A DNA stretch of 64,000 nt. It comes from Paludibacter sp. GTDB taxonomy: Bacteria; Bacteroidota; Bacteroidia; Bacteroidales; Paludibacteraceae. Position numbers and translations under genes: made by a program. The notes under the pieces are model-generated. The model was not told the DNA's origin. It saw nothing but the letters and a program-made list of their open reading frames with translations, and did no database searches. The stretch is from positions 21,565 through 85,564 of the forward strand of contig NZ_WASO01000004.1 in the NCBI RefSeq assembly GCF_009712605.1, read 5' to 3'. Positions 17,380 through 27,416 of this stretch are shown piece after piece (the stretch's first letter is position 1; the number at the start of each line of letters is the position of its first letter).

Positions 17380-20300
17380 CTACGCAGTCTGATGCGAATC
17401 TCTATACTCACGTGGAGTCATTTCAAATTCAGACTTGAAACAACTACTAAAATATTTGGGATTGTTAAATCCTAAGGCATAGGCAATTTCAGAAATAGGA
17501 TCGTTGGTACTTACCAGCATTTCGCAGGCATGTTTCAATCTCACGTTACGAATAAATTCGCCGGGAGAGAGGTCGGTCAATGCTTTCAGTTTGCGGTGCA
17601 GGGTCGATTTGGAACTGTTCATTGTTTCGGCAAAGCGGTCGAAATCAAAATTAAAATCGGACATATGTTGTTCAACCACTAACACGGCCTTTTTCATAAA
17701 CTCCTCATCCAAGGAACCGTAATGCATGGCAGAAATATTAACTTCTTTATTTTTCCGAAAATCCATGACGTTCTGCCTTCTACGATTAACCAGATTATTG
17801 ACCCTGGCTGCCAGCACCTTCAAATCGAACGGTTTAGGCATATAAGCATCGGCTCCGGCATTGAAATAATCCACCTGATCGTCGGCAGAGCTTTTAGCCG
17901 TCAGCAGCAAAATATCGATATGGCTTGTTGCAAGATCCGATTTAAGGGTTCGGCACAATGTCAGTCCGTCCATTTCCGGCATCATTACATCCGAAATAAT
18001 CAGGTCGATAGAATATTCTTTGATAATATTCAACGCGTGCAACCCATTGGTAGCACTGTGCACTGTAAACCTGTCGCACAAATGATCGACAATAATCTGA
18101 TTGAGTTCTTTGTTATCTTCCACCACCAGAATATTGTAGGAAGCGTGCTCTGGTTGTACCATCGTAGCCACTTCATTCACATCGACAGACTCTTCATAAG
18201 CCGGAGTCTGCGGCGAAACCTCGGTATCCTCCGTTGCAAATTCTTCCTGATCAAAAGCATCCTCCGACACCGGGATTTCAAAGGTAAAAGTAGTACCTAC
18301 ATGCAATTTACTCACCACATTGATTTCGCCTTTGTGAATTTGCAACAAATCGCGCACCAGCGAAAGGCCAATCCCGTTACTTTGACTTTGATCGGATGAG
18401 TTGCTGATATAGAAACGAGAGAAAATATGCGGTAAATCTTTTTCGTGTATTCCTTCTCCGGTATCGCTTACCGCAAGCTGCAAAAAGGTCAATCCTTCTT
18501 GAGTGGGAAAATTCAGCTTCACAATAATGCTTCCTCCCGAAGGCGTAAATTTGAAAGCATTGGACAACAGATTATAAAGCACTTTATCCAGTTTATCGGG
18601 ATCAAACCAGGCAATAAAATTATCGAACGGAGCCTCCACCGCAAACGAAATGTTCTTCTCTTTAATTAACGGCTGAAAGTTGGTATAGCACACTTCGCGG
18701 ACAAACGACACAATATCGCCCTTCTTTACTTTCAGCTTCATATTGCCGGTATCGATCTTCCTGAAAGCCAGAATTTGCTTAATCAAACGACGTAAACGAT
18801 TCACATTGTTTCGTATCAGCTCGATCTGATTTTTATCCGATGCAGATTTAGACTGCAACTCGTCAGTGAGTAATGAAATAATGGTCAAAGGAGTCAGCAA
18901 ATCGTGAGATATATTTGTAAAATAGCGCAATTTAGTCTGTGCCAATTCTTCCGACTTTTCCTTTTCGATGCGGGAGATCCGTAATTCGTTCCGAAGCCGT
19001 ACCCTGTTAAATAAAAACCAGACTATACCTCCGGCAATGATCAAATAGAAAAGATAGGCCCACCATGTCTGATAAAAAGGCGGCTTTTTAATAATTACCA
19101 GAGAAGTTATCTGATTTCCCCATTGCCCGTTTTCATCGGTAGCCTTTACCTCGAACGTATACCGACCGGGAGCTAAATTGGCATAGTTGACAAAATGGCG
19201 ATTATTTCCAATGTAAATCCAGTCTTTACTTACCCCAATCAAACGGTAGGCATATTGTATTTTATCTGCTGCTGTGAAGTTCAGTGCCGAAAATTCCAGG
19301 CTCACATCATCATCGGTATTTTTAAGAACCAATGCATTGTCTTCTGCTTCATATTGTTTGTCATTTTCCGCTTCAAAAATGGATTGGTTCTTGACCTGAA
19401 TATCTGTAATCACCACCTTAGGCTTCATTCGGTTAGTCGTTGATATCGCATTCGGAGCGAATGAGCACAATCCATTGTTACCGCCAAACAGCATGGTTCC
19501 ATTAGATAGTTTTACTGCAGCATTTTGGCGAAAAGAAGTCACCATAACGCCATCACTTTGAGTGTAATATGTAGTAGTATGCGAAGCCGGATTAAACCGA
19601 ATGATTTTTTTTATTGTTGAAATCCACAACGCACCGGCATTATCCTCTAAAATATCAAAAACAGCTTCTTCGGTGATACCATACTGTTTGCTGACATCAT
19701 GCATGGAGTTGTTTCGTTCATCATAAAAATAGATGCTCCCCACACGGGTCCCGAGACTCACATTCCCATTGCGCTGACAACAGATGGTCTGAATTGAATT
19801 ATTGGGCAAATTGCCTGCACTTATGTTAAACGAAACTACCTTCACAATAGATCCTCTGCTATCTCGCTGAAACTTCACCACTCCTTGCTTATCGCTTCCT
19901 ACCCAAATATTACGTTTATTATCTTCATTAATTGCTGTAATATTAGGAATCGCCCTTACCAGCTTTATCACATTATCTACCATCGACTTACAATACAAAC
20001 CATTATCAGTCCCAATCCACACATTTCCGTACGAATCTTCAAAAAGATTAGTAATTGTCGTTGATTTGACCGGCAATTTAATTGTTCCCGGAGCCAACGA
20101 TTGTTGCTTGTCACTCAGAATATAAATCATCGGATTCCCCTCTTCGCATATCCATATCTGATGATGACGTTTTAGATGCTTTATCGTACTGATACTTTTG
20201 ATAGTTTCAATCATCGGTATACGGGCTTTAGATATTTTGCCGGTCTGCGGATTCAACACATATAACCCGCAACGATTCAACGCCGTATACATATATCCGT

Positions 20301-21420
20301 CGGCTGTTTCACAAAGTCCAATCACAATAGGAATAGATCCTGTTTCCACTTTAATATTGGTCAATGGATTGGTTTGTATCGACATGTTATTAAAGTTCAA
20401 CGTAAAAATACCATCACCAATAGAACCCAGCCACAAATTCCCCTTATTATCTTGTACAATCTCATGAAACAATTTGTAGTAGGGTTCAGGAAACAGATCA
20501 TCGGAATGAACAATGTTGTATGTATTGTCGTCTTTTTTCTCCATCACAACCAAACCTGTGAAGGTAACCACCCACACGTATCCGAATTTTTTATCCCGAA
20601 GCAAACTATATGAAATATCAGGAAATGCTATTCTTTTTCCATTCTGAATTACAGAGATTTGTTTGAAAGGATTCCCCGGTAAACGTTTCAAATCCATAGA
20701 ATACATTCCTTCTCCCCATGTACATATAAGAAAATGGTCGGGATAATCTTCTATCATATTGAATGGATCTCCCATTCCCGGAAAAGGAGGAAACTGTTCA
20801 AATTGAAGCTTCTCAGGATGAAAGAGAGAAATTCCTTGATTATTAATCATCGCCCAGATTCTGCCTTTCGAATCTTCATACATTTTCATAATGCTGTTAC
20901 CTGCAATATGGTATCGGCCTTTTACATTTGCTCCGAATCGAATACTGCTTCCATCGGGATAAATACGAATGAGACCATTGTTTCCGGTTCCCACCCACAT
21001 GGATCCCTGTTTATCCTTGATAATGGAATTAACTTTATCTCTTCCCACATATTGATTATTGAGAGGCTGAATCCGGTAATTTTTTTTGTCGATGATATTG
21101 ACTCCGGCCAGCGTCCCAATCCATATTCGGTTATTATCGTCTTCTGCAATTGTCTGAATACTGTTATTTGTAAATCGGTTAGGATTTGTAGAACTCGACC
21201 TGAATATTTTGATGCTGTAGCCATCAAAACGACATAATCCATCCTTACTACCGAACCACATATAACCTTCTTTGTCATTATAAAGGCGATTGATAGAATT
21301 GGAAGGTAATTGGTCTATATAAGGAAAGTGCTGAAAACTTAGACTGGTAGTACGACCATAAGAATAGGACGCAAAACACACGCAGAGAATGGTTAGGATC
21401 TTGGTTAAGTGGTATTTCAT
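17380..21420 (-). CDS. Hybrid two-component system regulator (HTCS), copy 1
   Basis: 1346 residues from MKYHLTKIL, where a signal sequence begins; 44 upstream codons overlap the promoter region. HTCS proteins sense a glycan fragment in the periplasm and switch on the matching utilisation genes. Order: signal peptide (1-22), Reg_prop beta-propeller repeats (about 25-690; LYNDKEGYMWFGSKDGLCRFDGY is split over the first), YYY/Ig domain (about 700-775), one membrane segment (about 780-800), HisKA with phospho-acceptor His839 (NISHDLLTPL), HATPase (GGSIIVKLNF, GIGLSLV), receiver with phospho-Asp1144 (SDVMMPEMDG), and an AraC-type HTH at the C-terminus (EIAYALGFNNPKYFSSCFK). It is divergent from SusC/SusD pair 1, its probable target. 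Confidence 0.95.
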   Translation of the reverse strand: MKYHLTKILTILCVCFASYSYGRTTSLSFQHFPYIDQLPSNSINRLYNDKEGYMWFGSKDGLCRFDGYSIKIFRSSSTNPNRFTNNSIQTIAEDDNNRIWIGTLAGVNIIDKKNYRIQPLNNQYVGRDKVNSIIKDKQGSMWVGTGNNGLIRIYPDGSSIRFGANVKGRYHIAGNSIMKMYEDSKGRIWAMINNQGISLFHPEKLQFEQFPPFPGMGDPFNMIEDYPDHFLICTWGEGMYSMDLKRLPGNPFKQISVIQNGKRIAFPDISYSLLRDKKFGYVWVVTFTGLVVMEKKDDNTYNIVHSDDLFPEPYYKLFHEIVQDNKGNLWLGSIGDGIFTLNFNNMSIQTNPLTNIKVETGSIPIVIGLCETADGYMYTALNRCGLYVLNPQTGKISKARIPMIETIKSISTIKHLKRHHQIWICEEGNPMIYILSDKQQSLAPGTIKLPVKSTTITNLFEDSYGNVWIGTDNGLYCKSMVDNVIKLVRAIPNITAINEDNKRNIWVGSDKQGVVKFQRDSRGSIVKVVSFNISAGNLPNNSIQTICCQRNGNVSLGTRVGSIYFYDERNNSMHDVSKQYGITEEAVFDILEDNAGALWISTIKKIIRFNPASHTTTYYTQSDGVMVTSFRQNAAVKLSNGTMLFGGNNGLCSFAPNAISTTNRMKPKVVITDIQVKNQSIFEAENDKQYEAEDNALVLKNTDDDVSLEFSALNFTAADKIQYAYRLIGVSKDWIYIGNNRHFVNYANLAPGRYTFEVKATDENGQWGNQITSLVIIKKPPFYQTWWAYLFYLIIAGGIVWFLFNRVRLRNELRISRIEKEKSEELAQTKLRYFTNISHDLLTPLTIISLLTDELQSKSASDKNQIELIRNNVNRLRRLIKQILAFRKIDTGNMKLKVKKGDIVSFVREVCYTNFQPLIKEKNISFAVEAPFDNFIAWFDPDKLDKVLYNLLSNAFKFTPSGGSIIVKLNFPTQEGLTFLQLAVSDTGEGIHEKDLPHIFSRFYISNSSDQSQSNGIGLSLVRDLLQIHKGEINVVSKLHVGTTFTFEIPVSEDAFDQEEFATEDTEVSPQTPAYEESVDVNEVATMVQPEHASYNILVVEDNKELNQIIVDHLCDRFTVHSATNGLHALNIIKEYSIDLIISDVMMPEMDGLTLCRTLKSDLATSHIDILLLTAKSSADDQVDYFNAGADAYMPKPFDLKVLAARVNNLVNRRRQNVMDFRKNKEVNISAMHYGSLDEEFMKKAVLVVEQHMSDFNFDFDRFAETMNSSKSTLHRKLKALTDLSPGEFIRNVRLKHACEMLVSTNDPISEIAYALGFNNPKYFSSCFKSEFEMTPREYRDSHQTA

Positions 21421-21585
21421 GTGTTCAAATATATTTTTCATTAAGGGCACATGGAACTCCATGATAAATTGGTCATTCCCTTGTGTATCAATGCGAGTTA
21501 ATTTTATCATGTTCGTTTCATCAGTACAAATTTGGACATTCAATATTAACAAAGAATATGCACTCGCAGGTCTAAAATATGTTCA

Positions 21586-21593
21586 CAAATGTA
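21586..21593 (-). promoter_or_regulatory. Possible -7 box for HTCS copy 1
   Basis: caaatgta (minus TACATTTG) matches TAnnTTTG, 166 bp upstream of the start. A second match, caaatata at 21426-21433, sits only 6 bp before the start codon and is less likely to be used. Confidence 0.3.
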
Positions 21594-21686
21594 AGTGAAA
21601 TAAACCAAAAATAGCATTCATTAAGAGTTGAATGCCTTTTTGACCTTTTTGAACGAATTATTGACCTGTGGAAATTTAGAGCTGTT

Positions 21687-21694
21687 TATATTTG
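21687..21694 (+). promoter_or_regulatory. -7 box for SusC/SusD operon 1
   Basis: TATATTTG matches TAnnTTTG, 149 bp upstream of the SusC start, with TTG at 21661-21663 as a possible -33 element (spacer 23). The region between 21595 and 21687 is the likely site for HTCS binding. Confidence 0.45.
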
Positions 21695-21842
21695 CATTCC
21701 TGATTTTTGCAATTATTCACGCTTAAACCAATAAACAATGAATTTCACAACAAGTTAATGTCTTTTATTTATCAATGAATGAATCACGAATGATTATCAG
21801 TCACTTTATCAAACACCAAACCTAATTTTTAAAAACTAGACC

Positions 21843-24800
21843 ATGAATGTAAAAAGAAAATTCTTCTTCATTTTGGCTTTAATGACCTTTTGCTTACCGC
21901 CATTTAAAGCCATCGACAATGGTATTTCAGCTCAAACCTCTCAACAAAAAGCCGGTGCTGTTACGGGAACAGTTAAGGATTCGAAAGGTGAACCCGTAAT
22001 CGGAGCAAGCATTAGAGTAAAAGGGAGCTCAATAGGAACTATTACAGATGTGAATGGCAGTTTCACGCTTACTAACATTCATCCGAATGCTACATTAGTT
22101 GTGTCGTATATTGGTATGACCAGCCAGGACATCACACTTGACAACAAAAAAACAATCAACGTCACATTACAGGAATCTGCTGTCGGCATGAATGAAGTCG
22201 TAGTAGTCGGTTATGGAACAATGCGAAAGAAAGACCTCACTGGTTCTGTTGTTCAAATCAACCCCAGCAAAATTGCCGACCAAAATCCGGGATCTGTTCA
22301 GGATATTCTTCGTGGAACTCCGGGTCTGCAAATTGGCTATGACGCATCGGCTAAGGGTAGTGATGCATCCATTCTGTTGCGTGGACAGAACTCATTAGGC
22401 ACTAGCGCCAGCCCTCTTATCGTACTCGACGGTATGGCTTTTTATGGCGAGCTTTCTGAAATCAATCCTGATGACATTGCTCAGATCGACGTTCTGAAAG
22501 ATGCTTCCTCAGCGGCCATTTATGGTGCCAAAGCGGCAGCAGGGGTTATCATCATTACCACAAAAAAAGGTAAAGTAGGCAAACCGGTTATTAATGTAAG
22601 TGTCAATCTTGCCGTCAATTCCAAGTCAGCTTATCGCGACTATTTTAACGCAAGCGATTATATGCGTTATCGCGAAGATTGGTATATGATGAACTATACT
22701 TATGGTAAAGGCGCCGACGGACTTTACGGTTATTACCAAGCCGTTGATTCCAAGACTGGTCTGTTATCTTATCCTGCCGGTTATTTCAACAATCCAAGTA
22801 ATCTTAGTACTACAGACCAGGCGACATGGGCCAGTGCTACGGGTAAGAGTGGTTTCGGACCTTCAACAGGCGAATCATATCTGAGTTTATATGCTCGTCG
22901 TTTGGAATTGAATAATGCCAAGCTTGTGTATGACAACTTCCTCGCCGGAAACACTTATGACTGGAATGACGCAACGTTCCGCACAGGTTATAATCAGGAT
23001 TACAATGCAAGCATTTCTGGAGCAAACGATCGCGTTAACTATTACATGTCGTTCGGTTACATGAACAATCAGGGAGCTGTACAAGGCAACGACTATCATG
23101 CTTTCCGTTCCAATCTTAAAGTGAATGCTAAAGTTACCAACTGGCTTGAAATGGGAGCTAACGTTAACTTTCAGGATCGTTCCGACGGTGACATAGAAGT
23201 ATCGCTTGGCAGCAATTATTGGGACAACAACATGCTCCGAAATTCACCGTATGCTTCAATGTACAACTCAACTGGTGGTTACCAGCAATATCCCATGACC
23301 GGTCAGGCAACCAATGGTGGCTACAATTATTATTTCGACCGTCAATATTATGAACTTGATAAGGGTTACACAGTATTGAATACCATCTTTAATGCCAAGG
23401 TAACACTGCCGTTGGGATTCACCTATCAGTTCAATATCACTCCGCGTTACCAATGGTTTTACGACCGTTACTTTATGTCGGCAGAGCTTCCAAACTCTGC
23501 GGCTTCATCTCGTGGTGTTAACCGTGGAAATAACAAGAATTTCGATATGAACCTGAACAACACCCTTATTTGGGATCGGACATTCAATGACGTTCATCAC
23601 TTCACCGTGACTGCAGTTCAGGAGGCTGAAGACCACAAAACATGGAGCGATTACATATATGCCCGCAATCTTGCTCCGACCGATGTCCTCGGATACCACT
23701 ACACAGCAAGTGCCAACAAACAGCAAAGTTCGTTTTCGACCTACGACAGCCACTACACCGCTGCATCTTATCTGGGACGCGCATTTTACAGTTATAACGA
23801 TCGCTACATATTCACGGGAACTTTTCGCCGTGATGGCTATTCAGGCTTCGGTGTCAACAATCCGTGGGGTAACTTTGGATCAGTCGGACTTGGATGGACT
23901 TTTTCTAACGAGAAATTCCTGGAGTCAACTAACAAATGGTTAGACATGGGTAAGTTGCGTCTTTCATGGGGTACTAATGGTAATCGTGAGTTTGGCGACG
24001 TATATAAAACCCTTGCTAACCTTACTTTAGGTAATCCAATGGTTTATTACAATAATGGAACCTCTACAGTGGTTAACTCTTTGAATATGGATCGTCTGGC
24101 AGCTCCCAATCTTGAATGGGAAAAGACCAACGCTTATAACGCCGGTTTGGACTTCTCGATATTTGATCACCGTCTGACCGGTACATTCGACTATTACTTT
24201 AAGAAAACATCGGGTATGATTATGTCTCAGCGTCTGCCCAGTTTTACCGGATTCAGCTCTATTACTACCAACCTCGGTGAAGTCCAGAATCAAGGTTTTG
24301 AAATCTCTTTGACATCGAACAACATTCAAAAGAAAGACTTCACATGGAGTACTTCTGCAGGTTTCTCACTGAACAAGAACCGCATCAATCACATCTACTA
24401 TACCTATGATGCGAATGGTAAAGAGCTGGATGATACCTCCAATGGTTGGTATATCGGCAAACCTATCGGTGAAATCTGGTATTATAAAACAGACGGCATC
24501 TGGCAAAACAATGCAGCCGATATTGCGGCGGCAGCTCTTGTTGGACAAAAACCCGGCGACGTTAAAGTCAAAAATCTCTATACCGCGGATGATAAAATCC
24601 TTGCAGACGGAACACATGTTCCTGTTTACAATGATAAAGACAAAGCTTATCTTGGTACAACAGCGCCTCCCATCTATTGGAATATACGTAACGACTTTAC
24701 CCTTTGGAAAGATTTTACATTCTCATTTTCACTCTATTCTTATATGGGTCACAAGAGCCTATCCAGCAACTGGCTGAATCAGGACAATGGTGGATCACAA

Positions 24801-25130
24801 GTTACTAATGCATGTAATGTTCCGGCAAAAGAATATTGGACCCCTGACAATCCCACCAATAAGTATGCGCGTTTGAATGCCGTTGGTCCTAATACTGGTT
24901 TATCGGGTGGTGTAAGCAAGCTTTACAATCGCGACTTCGCCCGTCTTGATGAAATCTCTTTAGGTTACACCCTACCTCAAAAGTGGACTCATAAATATCA
25001 GATCGATAAGATTCGTGTAACTGCCAGTTGCCATAATATATGCACTTTCTCAAGCTGGGAATATGGCGATCCTGAAACTGGTGGTCTGGCAACCCGTACT
25101 TTCAATGTTGGCCTAAACATCACTCTTTAA
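21843..25130 (+). CDS. SusC/RagA family TonB-linked outer membrane protein, copy 1
   Basis: 1095 residues. Outer-membrane beta-barrel importer that, with its SusD lid, takes oligosaccharides into the periplasm using TonB energy. Signal peptide (about 1-30), CarboxypepD_reg domain (about 38-112, GTVKDSKGEPVIGASIRVKG), the SusC signature NEVVVVGYG (117-125), plug domain (about 126-240, VLKDASSAAIYGAKAAAGVIIITTKKG) and a 22-strand barrel ending in FNVGLNITL. The SusD partner follows after 42 bp. Divergent from HTCS copy 1. Confidence 0.96.
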   Translation: MNVKRKFFFILALMTFCLPPFKAIDNGISAQTSQQKAGAVTGTVKDSKGEPVIGASIRVKGSSIGTITDVNGSFTLTNIHPNATLVVSYIGMTSQDITLDNKKTINVTLQESAVGMNEVVVVGYGTMRKKDLTGSVVQINPSKIADQNPGSVQDILRGTPGLQIGYDASAKGSDASILLRGQNSLGTSASPLIVLDGMAFYGELSEINPDDIAQIDVLKDASSAAIYGAKAAAGVIIITTKKGKVGKPVINVSVNLAVNSKSAYRDYFNASDYMRYREDWYMMNYTYGKGADGLYGYYQAVDSKTGLLSYPAGYFNNPSNLSTTDQATWASATGKSGFGPSTGESYLSLYARRLELNNAKLVYDNFLAGNTYDWNDATFRTGYNQDYNASISGANDRVNYYMSFGYMNNQGAVQGNDYHAFRSNLKVNAKVTNWLEMGANVNFQDRSDGDIEVSLGSNYWDNNMLRNSPYASMYNSTGGYQQYPMTGQATNGGYNYYFDRQYYELDKGYTVLNTIFNAKVTLPLGFTYQFNITPRYQWFYDRYFMSAELPNSAASSRGVNRGNNKNFDMNLNNTLIWDRTFNDVHHFTVTAVQEAEDHKTWSDYIYARNLAPTDVLGYHYTASANKQQSSFSTYDSHYTAASYLGRAFYSYNDRYIFTGTFRRDGYSGFGVNNPWGNFGSVGLGWTFSNEKFLESTNKWLDMGKLRLSWGTNGNREFGDVYKTLANLTLGNPMVYYNNGTSTVVNSLNMDRLAAPNLEWEKTNAYNAGLDFSIFDHRLTGTFDYYFKKTSGMIMSQRLPSFTGFSSITTNLGEVQNQGFEISLTSNNIQKKDFTWSTSAGFSLNKNRINHIYYTYDANGKELDDTSNGWYIGKPIGEIWYYKTDGIWQNNAADIAAAALVGQKPGDVKVKNLYTADDKILADGTHVPVYNDKDKAYLGTTAPPIYWNIRNDFTLWKDFTFSFSLYSYMGHKSLSSNWLNQDNGGSQVTNACNVPAKEYWTPDNPTNKYARLNAVGPNTGLSGGVSKLYNRDFARLDEISLGYTLPQKWTHKYQIDKIRVTASCHNICTFSSWEYGDPETGGLATRTFNVGLNITL

Positions 25131-25172
25131 GTTCTGAAATTCAAAATAAAAAACAATATAAAGAAATTCAAA

Positions 25173-27194
25173 ATGAAAAAGAATATAAATAAATTGTTCA
25201 AGGGTTGCATGGTTTTCGCTTCATTAACCATGCTGGCAAGCTGTGCAGACAGCTTCCTTAAGCAAGATCCTCTATCGTTCTATGAACCAAAGACGACGTA
25301 TGCTACCGAATCAGGGTTGCAAGCAGCTCTTGCTATGTGTGACTTGCATTATAAAACCATGCTTATGGATGGCAACGGGAATGTACTCCCCATTGCTTCC
25401 GTTTATATTATGAGCGACGTAGGTCTTTATGCAAAAACAGATGCCGGAGGTGGTATCATGGACGACTTTGCCAACAAGATTACTCCAACCTCAGGCATGG
25501 CCAGTGGTGGTGACTCCAACGCCATGATCCGTTTTTGGGATGAGGCATGGAATGGCATCAAGTACGCCAACACGGTTCTTTCTTACGTAGACCAGGTTCA
25601 GGGACTTGACGATGCTACACGTGACGCCTACAAAGGTCGCGCTTACTTCCACCGTGCCTATAAATACTATCATCAAGCACTTCTGTTCGGTGACATACCT
25701 CTGGTTACAAAAATTATTGAAGTACCCAAACAGAATTATAAGTCAACCAGCAAAGAAGCCATTTTTAAAATGTTGATTCACGACCTGGAATTTGCAGTAG
25801 CTCACGTTCCTTCTCAAAAGAAAATGCCTTATCTTGGTGCTGTGAATCAAGAGGCTTGTATGCAACTTCTGATTAAATGCTATCTGGTTAACGGCGATTT
25901 CAAGAAAGCTGAAGACATGGCTACCGACCTAATTGACAATCATGGACTTGCCCTTATGACTGCACCCTTCGGCACGAATGTACCTTCGGGCAATCCTACC
26001 ACCTGGGCAGTACAACGCAATGTACTTTGGGATTTGCATCGCGGAGAAAATATTACCGCAGCTGCCAACAAGGAAACCATTCTTCCTATCCTGAACTACA
26101 ATGACCAGAACTTTACGCAATATCTAACCATGCGTGCTTTAGGCGTTCACTGGTCTAACGGTGACATTATGGACCCAAGCGGTATAGGTTCTCCTACATA
26201 CAATTGGGCTCGCACCCAAGCCGAATACAATCCACAGCTTGACTGGTTGCGTGTATTGGGTCGTGGTATCGGATGCTTCCGCACCTCTTATCACTACAAC
26301 AAGACCATCTGGAAATATGATGGAGAAGTTGACACTCAGGATATGCGTCACAACCGCTCTATGGGCAATTGGGTAGAAATGGAAGACATTAAATACAATC
26401 GCCCCAACTCAAGCTTCAATGGAAAGAATATGCAGCTTTATGCAACTAACGATTACAAGGATGCAAGCGGCAAGGTAATCGTTGCCAAGGGAACTCTTTT
26501 ATGTAAGGACACTATCCGTAGCTGGTTCCCTATACCTCTGTATAAAATGTACATTCTCGACGTAGCTGCTGAGGAAAACAAGGGAGCCAATCAATTCAAC
26601 GGAGCTACCAAAGGCACTTATTGCTCTAACGGAAATATGTACCTCTTCCGCCTTGCTGAAACTTATTTACTCCGTGCAGAAGCGAGGTTCTATCAGGGAA
26701 ATGCCACAGGTGCAGCTCAGGATGTGAATGTCATTCGTAGTCGTGCCAATGCCAAGAAAATGTTCACAACCGTGACAATCGGCGACATATGTGATGAACG
26801 CGCTCGTGAACTCTACATGGAAGAATGGCGTCAACCCGAGCTTACCCGTATTTCATGGTGTCTTGCCAAGAGCGGAAAAGCCGACGAATGGGGCAATACT
26901 TACGACGTAAACACATGGGATAAGCAAAGCGGTACCGACCTCAATGGCGGAAGCTATTGGTTTAAGCGCCTCACCCGCTATAGCATTTTCAACCATGGCA
27001 CGATCCTTTCAAAGGTTAATCTGAACTATCAGGTTGACAAGCACAATCTTTTCTGGCCCATTCCTAATTCTGCCATTACAGCCAACATTGGGGCCAAACT
27101 CAGCCAGAATTACGGCTATGACGGCTATGATGCCAGCACACCCAAATGGGCAACATGGGAAGAAGCTGTAGCCGACGAAGACAAGACAAACTAA
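25173..27194 (+). CDS. SusD/RagB family surface glycan-binding lipoprotein, copy 1
   Basis: 673 residues. Lipoprotein signal with lipobox LASC, Cys24 the predicted lipidated residue, followed by ADSFLKQDPLSFYEP as in SusD proteins. TPR-like helices (DEAWNGIKYANTVL, YKGRAYFHRAYKYYHQALLFGDIPLV) and the C-terminal RagB/SusD region (LFRLAETYLLRAEARFYQGN, DERARELYMEEWRQPELTR) are clear. It captures glycan at the cell surface and caps the SusC barrel. It is followed by a strong terminator, so the core operon is susC-susD. Confidence 0.95.
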   Translation: MKKNINKLFKGCMVFASLTMLASCADSFLKQDPLSFYEPKTTYATESGLQAALAMCDLHYKTMLMDGNGNVLPIASVYIMSDVGLYAKTDAGGGIMDDFANKITPTSGMASGGDSNAMIRFWDEAWNGIKYANTVLSYVDQVQGLDDATRDAYKGRAYFHRAYKYYHQALLFGDIPLVTKIIEVPKQNYKSTSKEAIFKMLIHDLEFAVAHVPSQKKMPYLGAVNQEACMQLLIKCYLVNGDFKKAEDMATDLIDNHGLALMTAPFGTNVPSGNPTTWAVQRNVLWDLHRGENITAAANKETILPILNYNDQNFTQYLTMRALGVHWSNGDIMDPSGIGSPTYNWARTQAEYNPQLDWLRVLGRGIGCFRTSYHYNKTIWKYDGEVDTQDMRHNRSMGNWVEMEDIKYNRPNSSFNGKNMQLYATNDYKDASGKVIVAKGTLLCKDTIRSWFPIPLYKMYILDVAAEENKGANQFNGATKGTYCSNGNMYLFRLAETYLLRAEARFYQGNATGAAQDVNVIRSRANAKKMFTTVTIGDICDERARELYMEEWRQPELTRISWCLAKSGKADEWGNTYDVNTWDKQSGTDLNGGSYWFKRLTRYSIFNHGTILSKVNLNYQVDKHNLFWPIPNSAITANIGAKLSQNYGYDGYDASTPKWATWEEAVADEDKTN

Positions 27195-27202
27195 GTGTTC
27201 TT

Positions 27203-27248
27203 GAGAGATTATCCGGCACTTAAAGGTAACCGGATAATCTCTTTTTTC
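27203..27248 (+). terminator. Intrinsic terminator after SusD copy 1
   Basis: agagattatccgg (27204-27216) pairs perfectly with ccggataatctct (27230-27242) and is followed by a run of T. Confidence 0.9.
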
Positions 27249-27301
27249 AGAAAACAAAATTTTATATAAAGTATTAGTATTAGCAAAAAAGATTGTGTTT
27301 C

Positions 27302-27358
27302 TTCGCATTTTTATATGCGAACTGATTTTAGACGGCGGAAATGCATGCCATGTTCCGC
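27302..27358 (+). promoter_or_regulatory. Two small hairpins in the leader of the GH105 gene
   Basis: ttcgcat (27302-27308) with atgcgaa (27315-27321), and gcggaa (27335-27340) with ttccgc (27353-27358), lie between the SusD terminator and the GH105 start. No TAnnTTTG box is visible here, so transcription may depend on read-through or an activated promoter. Function unknown. Confidence 0.3.
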
Positions 27359-27416
27359 ACCCTTCATAGTGATTGATTTGCAGAAAAAAGCTCAACCACA
27401 GAACCCTATTTAGACA

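Noticed and set aside
17722..18399. 225-codon plus-strand open frame
   Set aside because: It is antisense to the HTCS receiver and kinase region, which is certain coding sequence.
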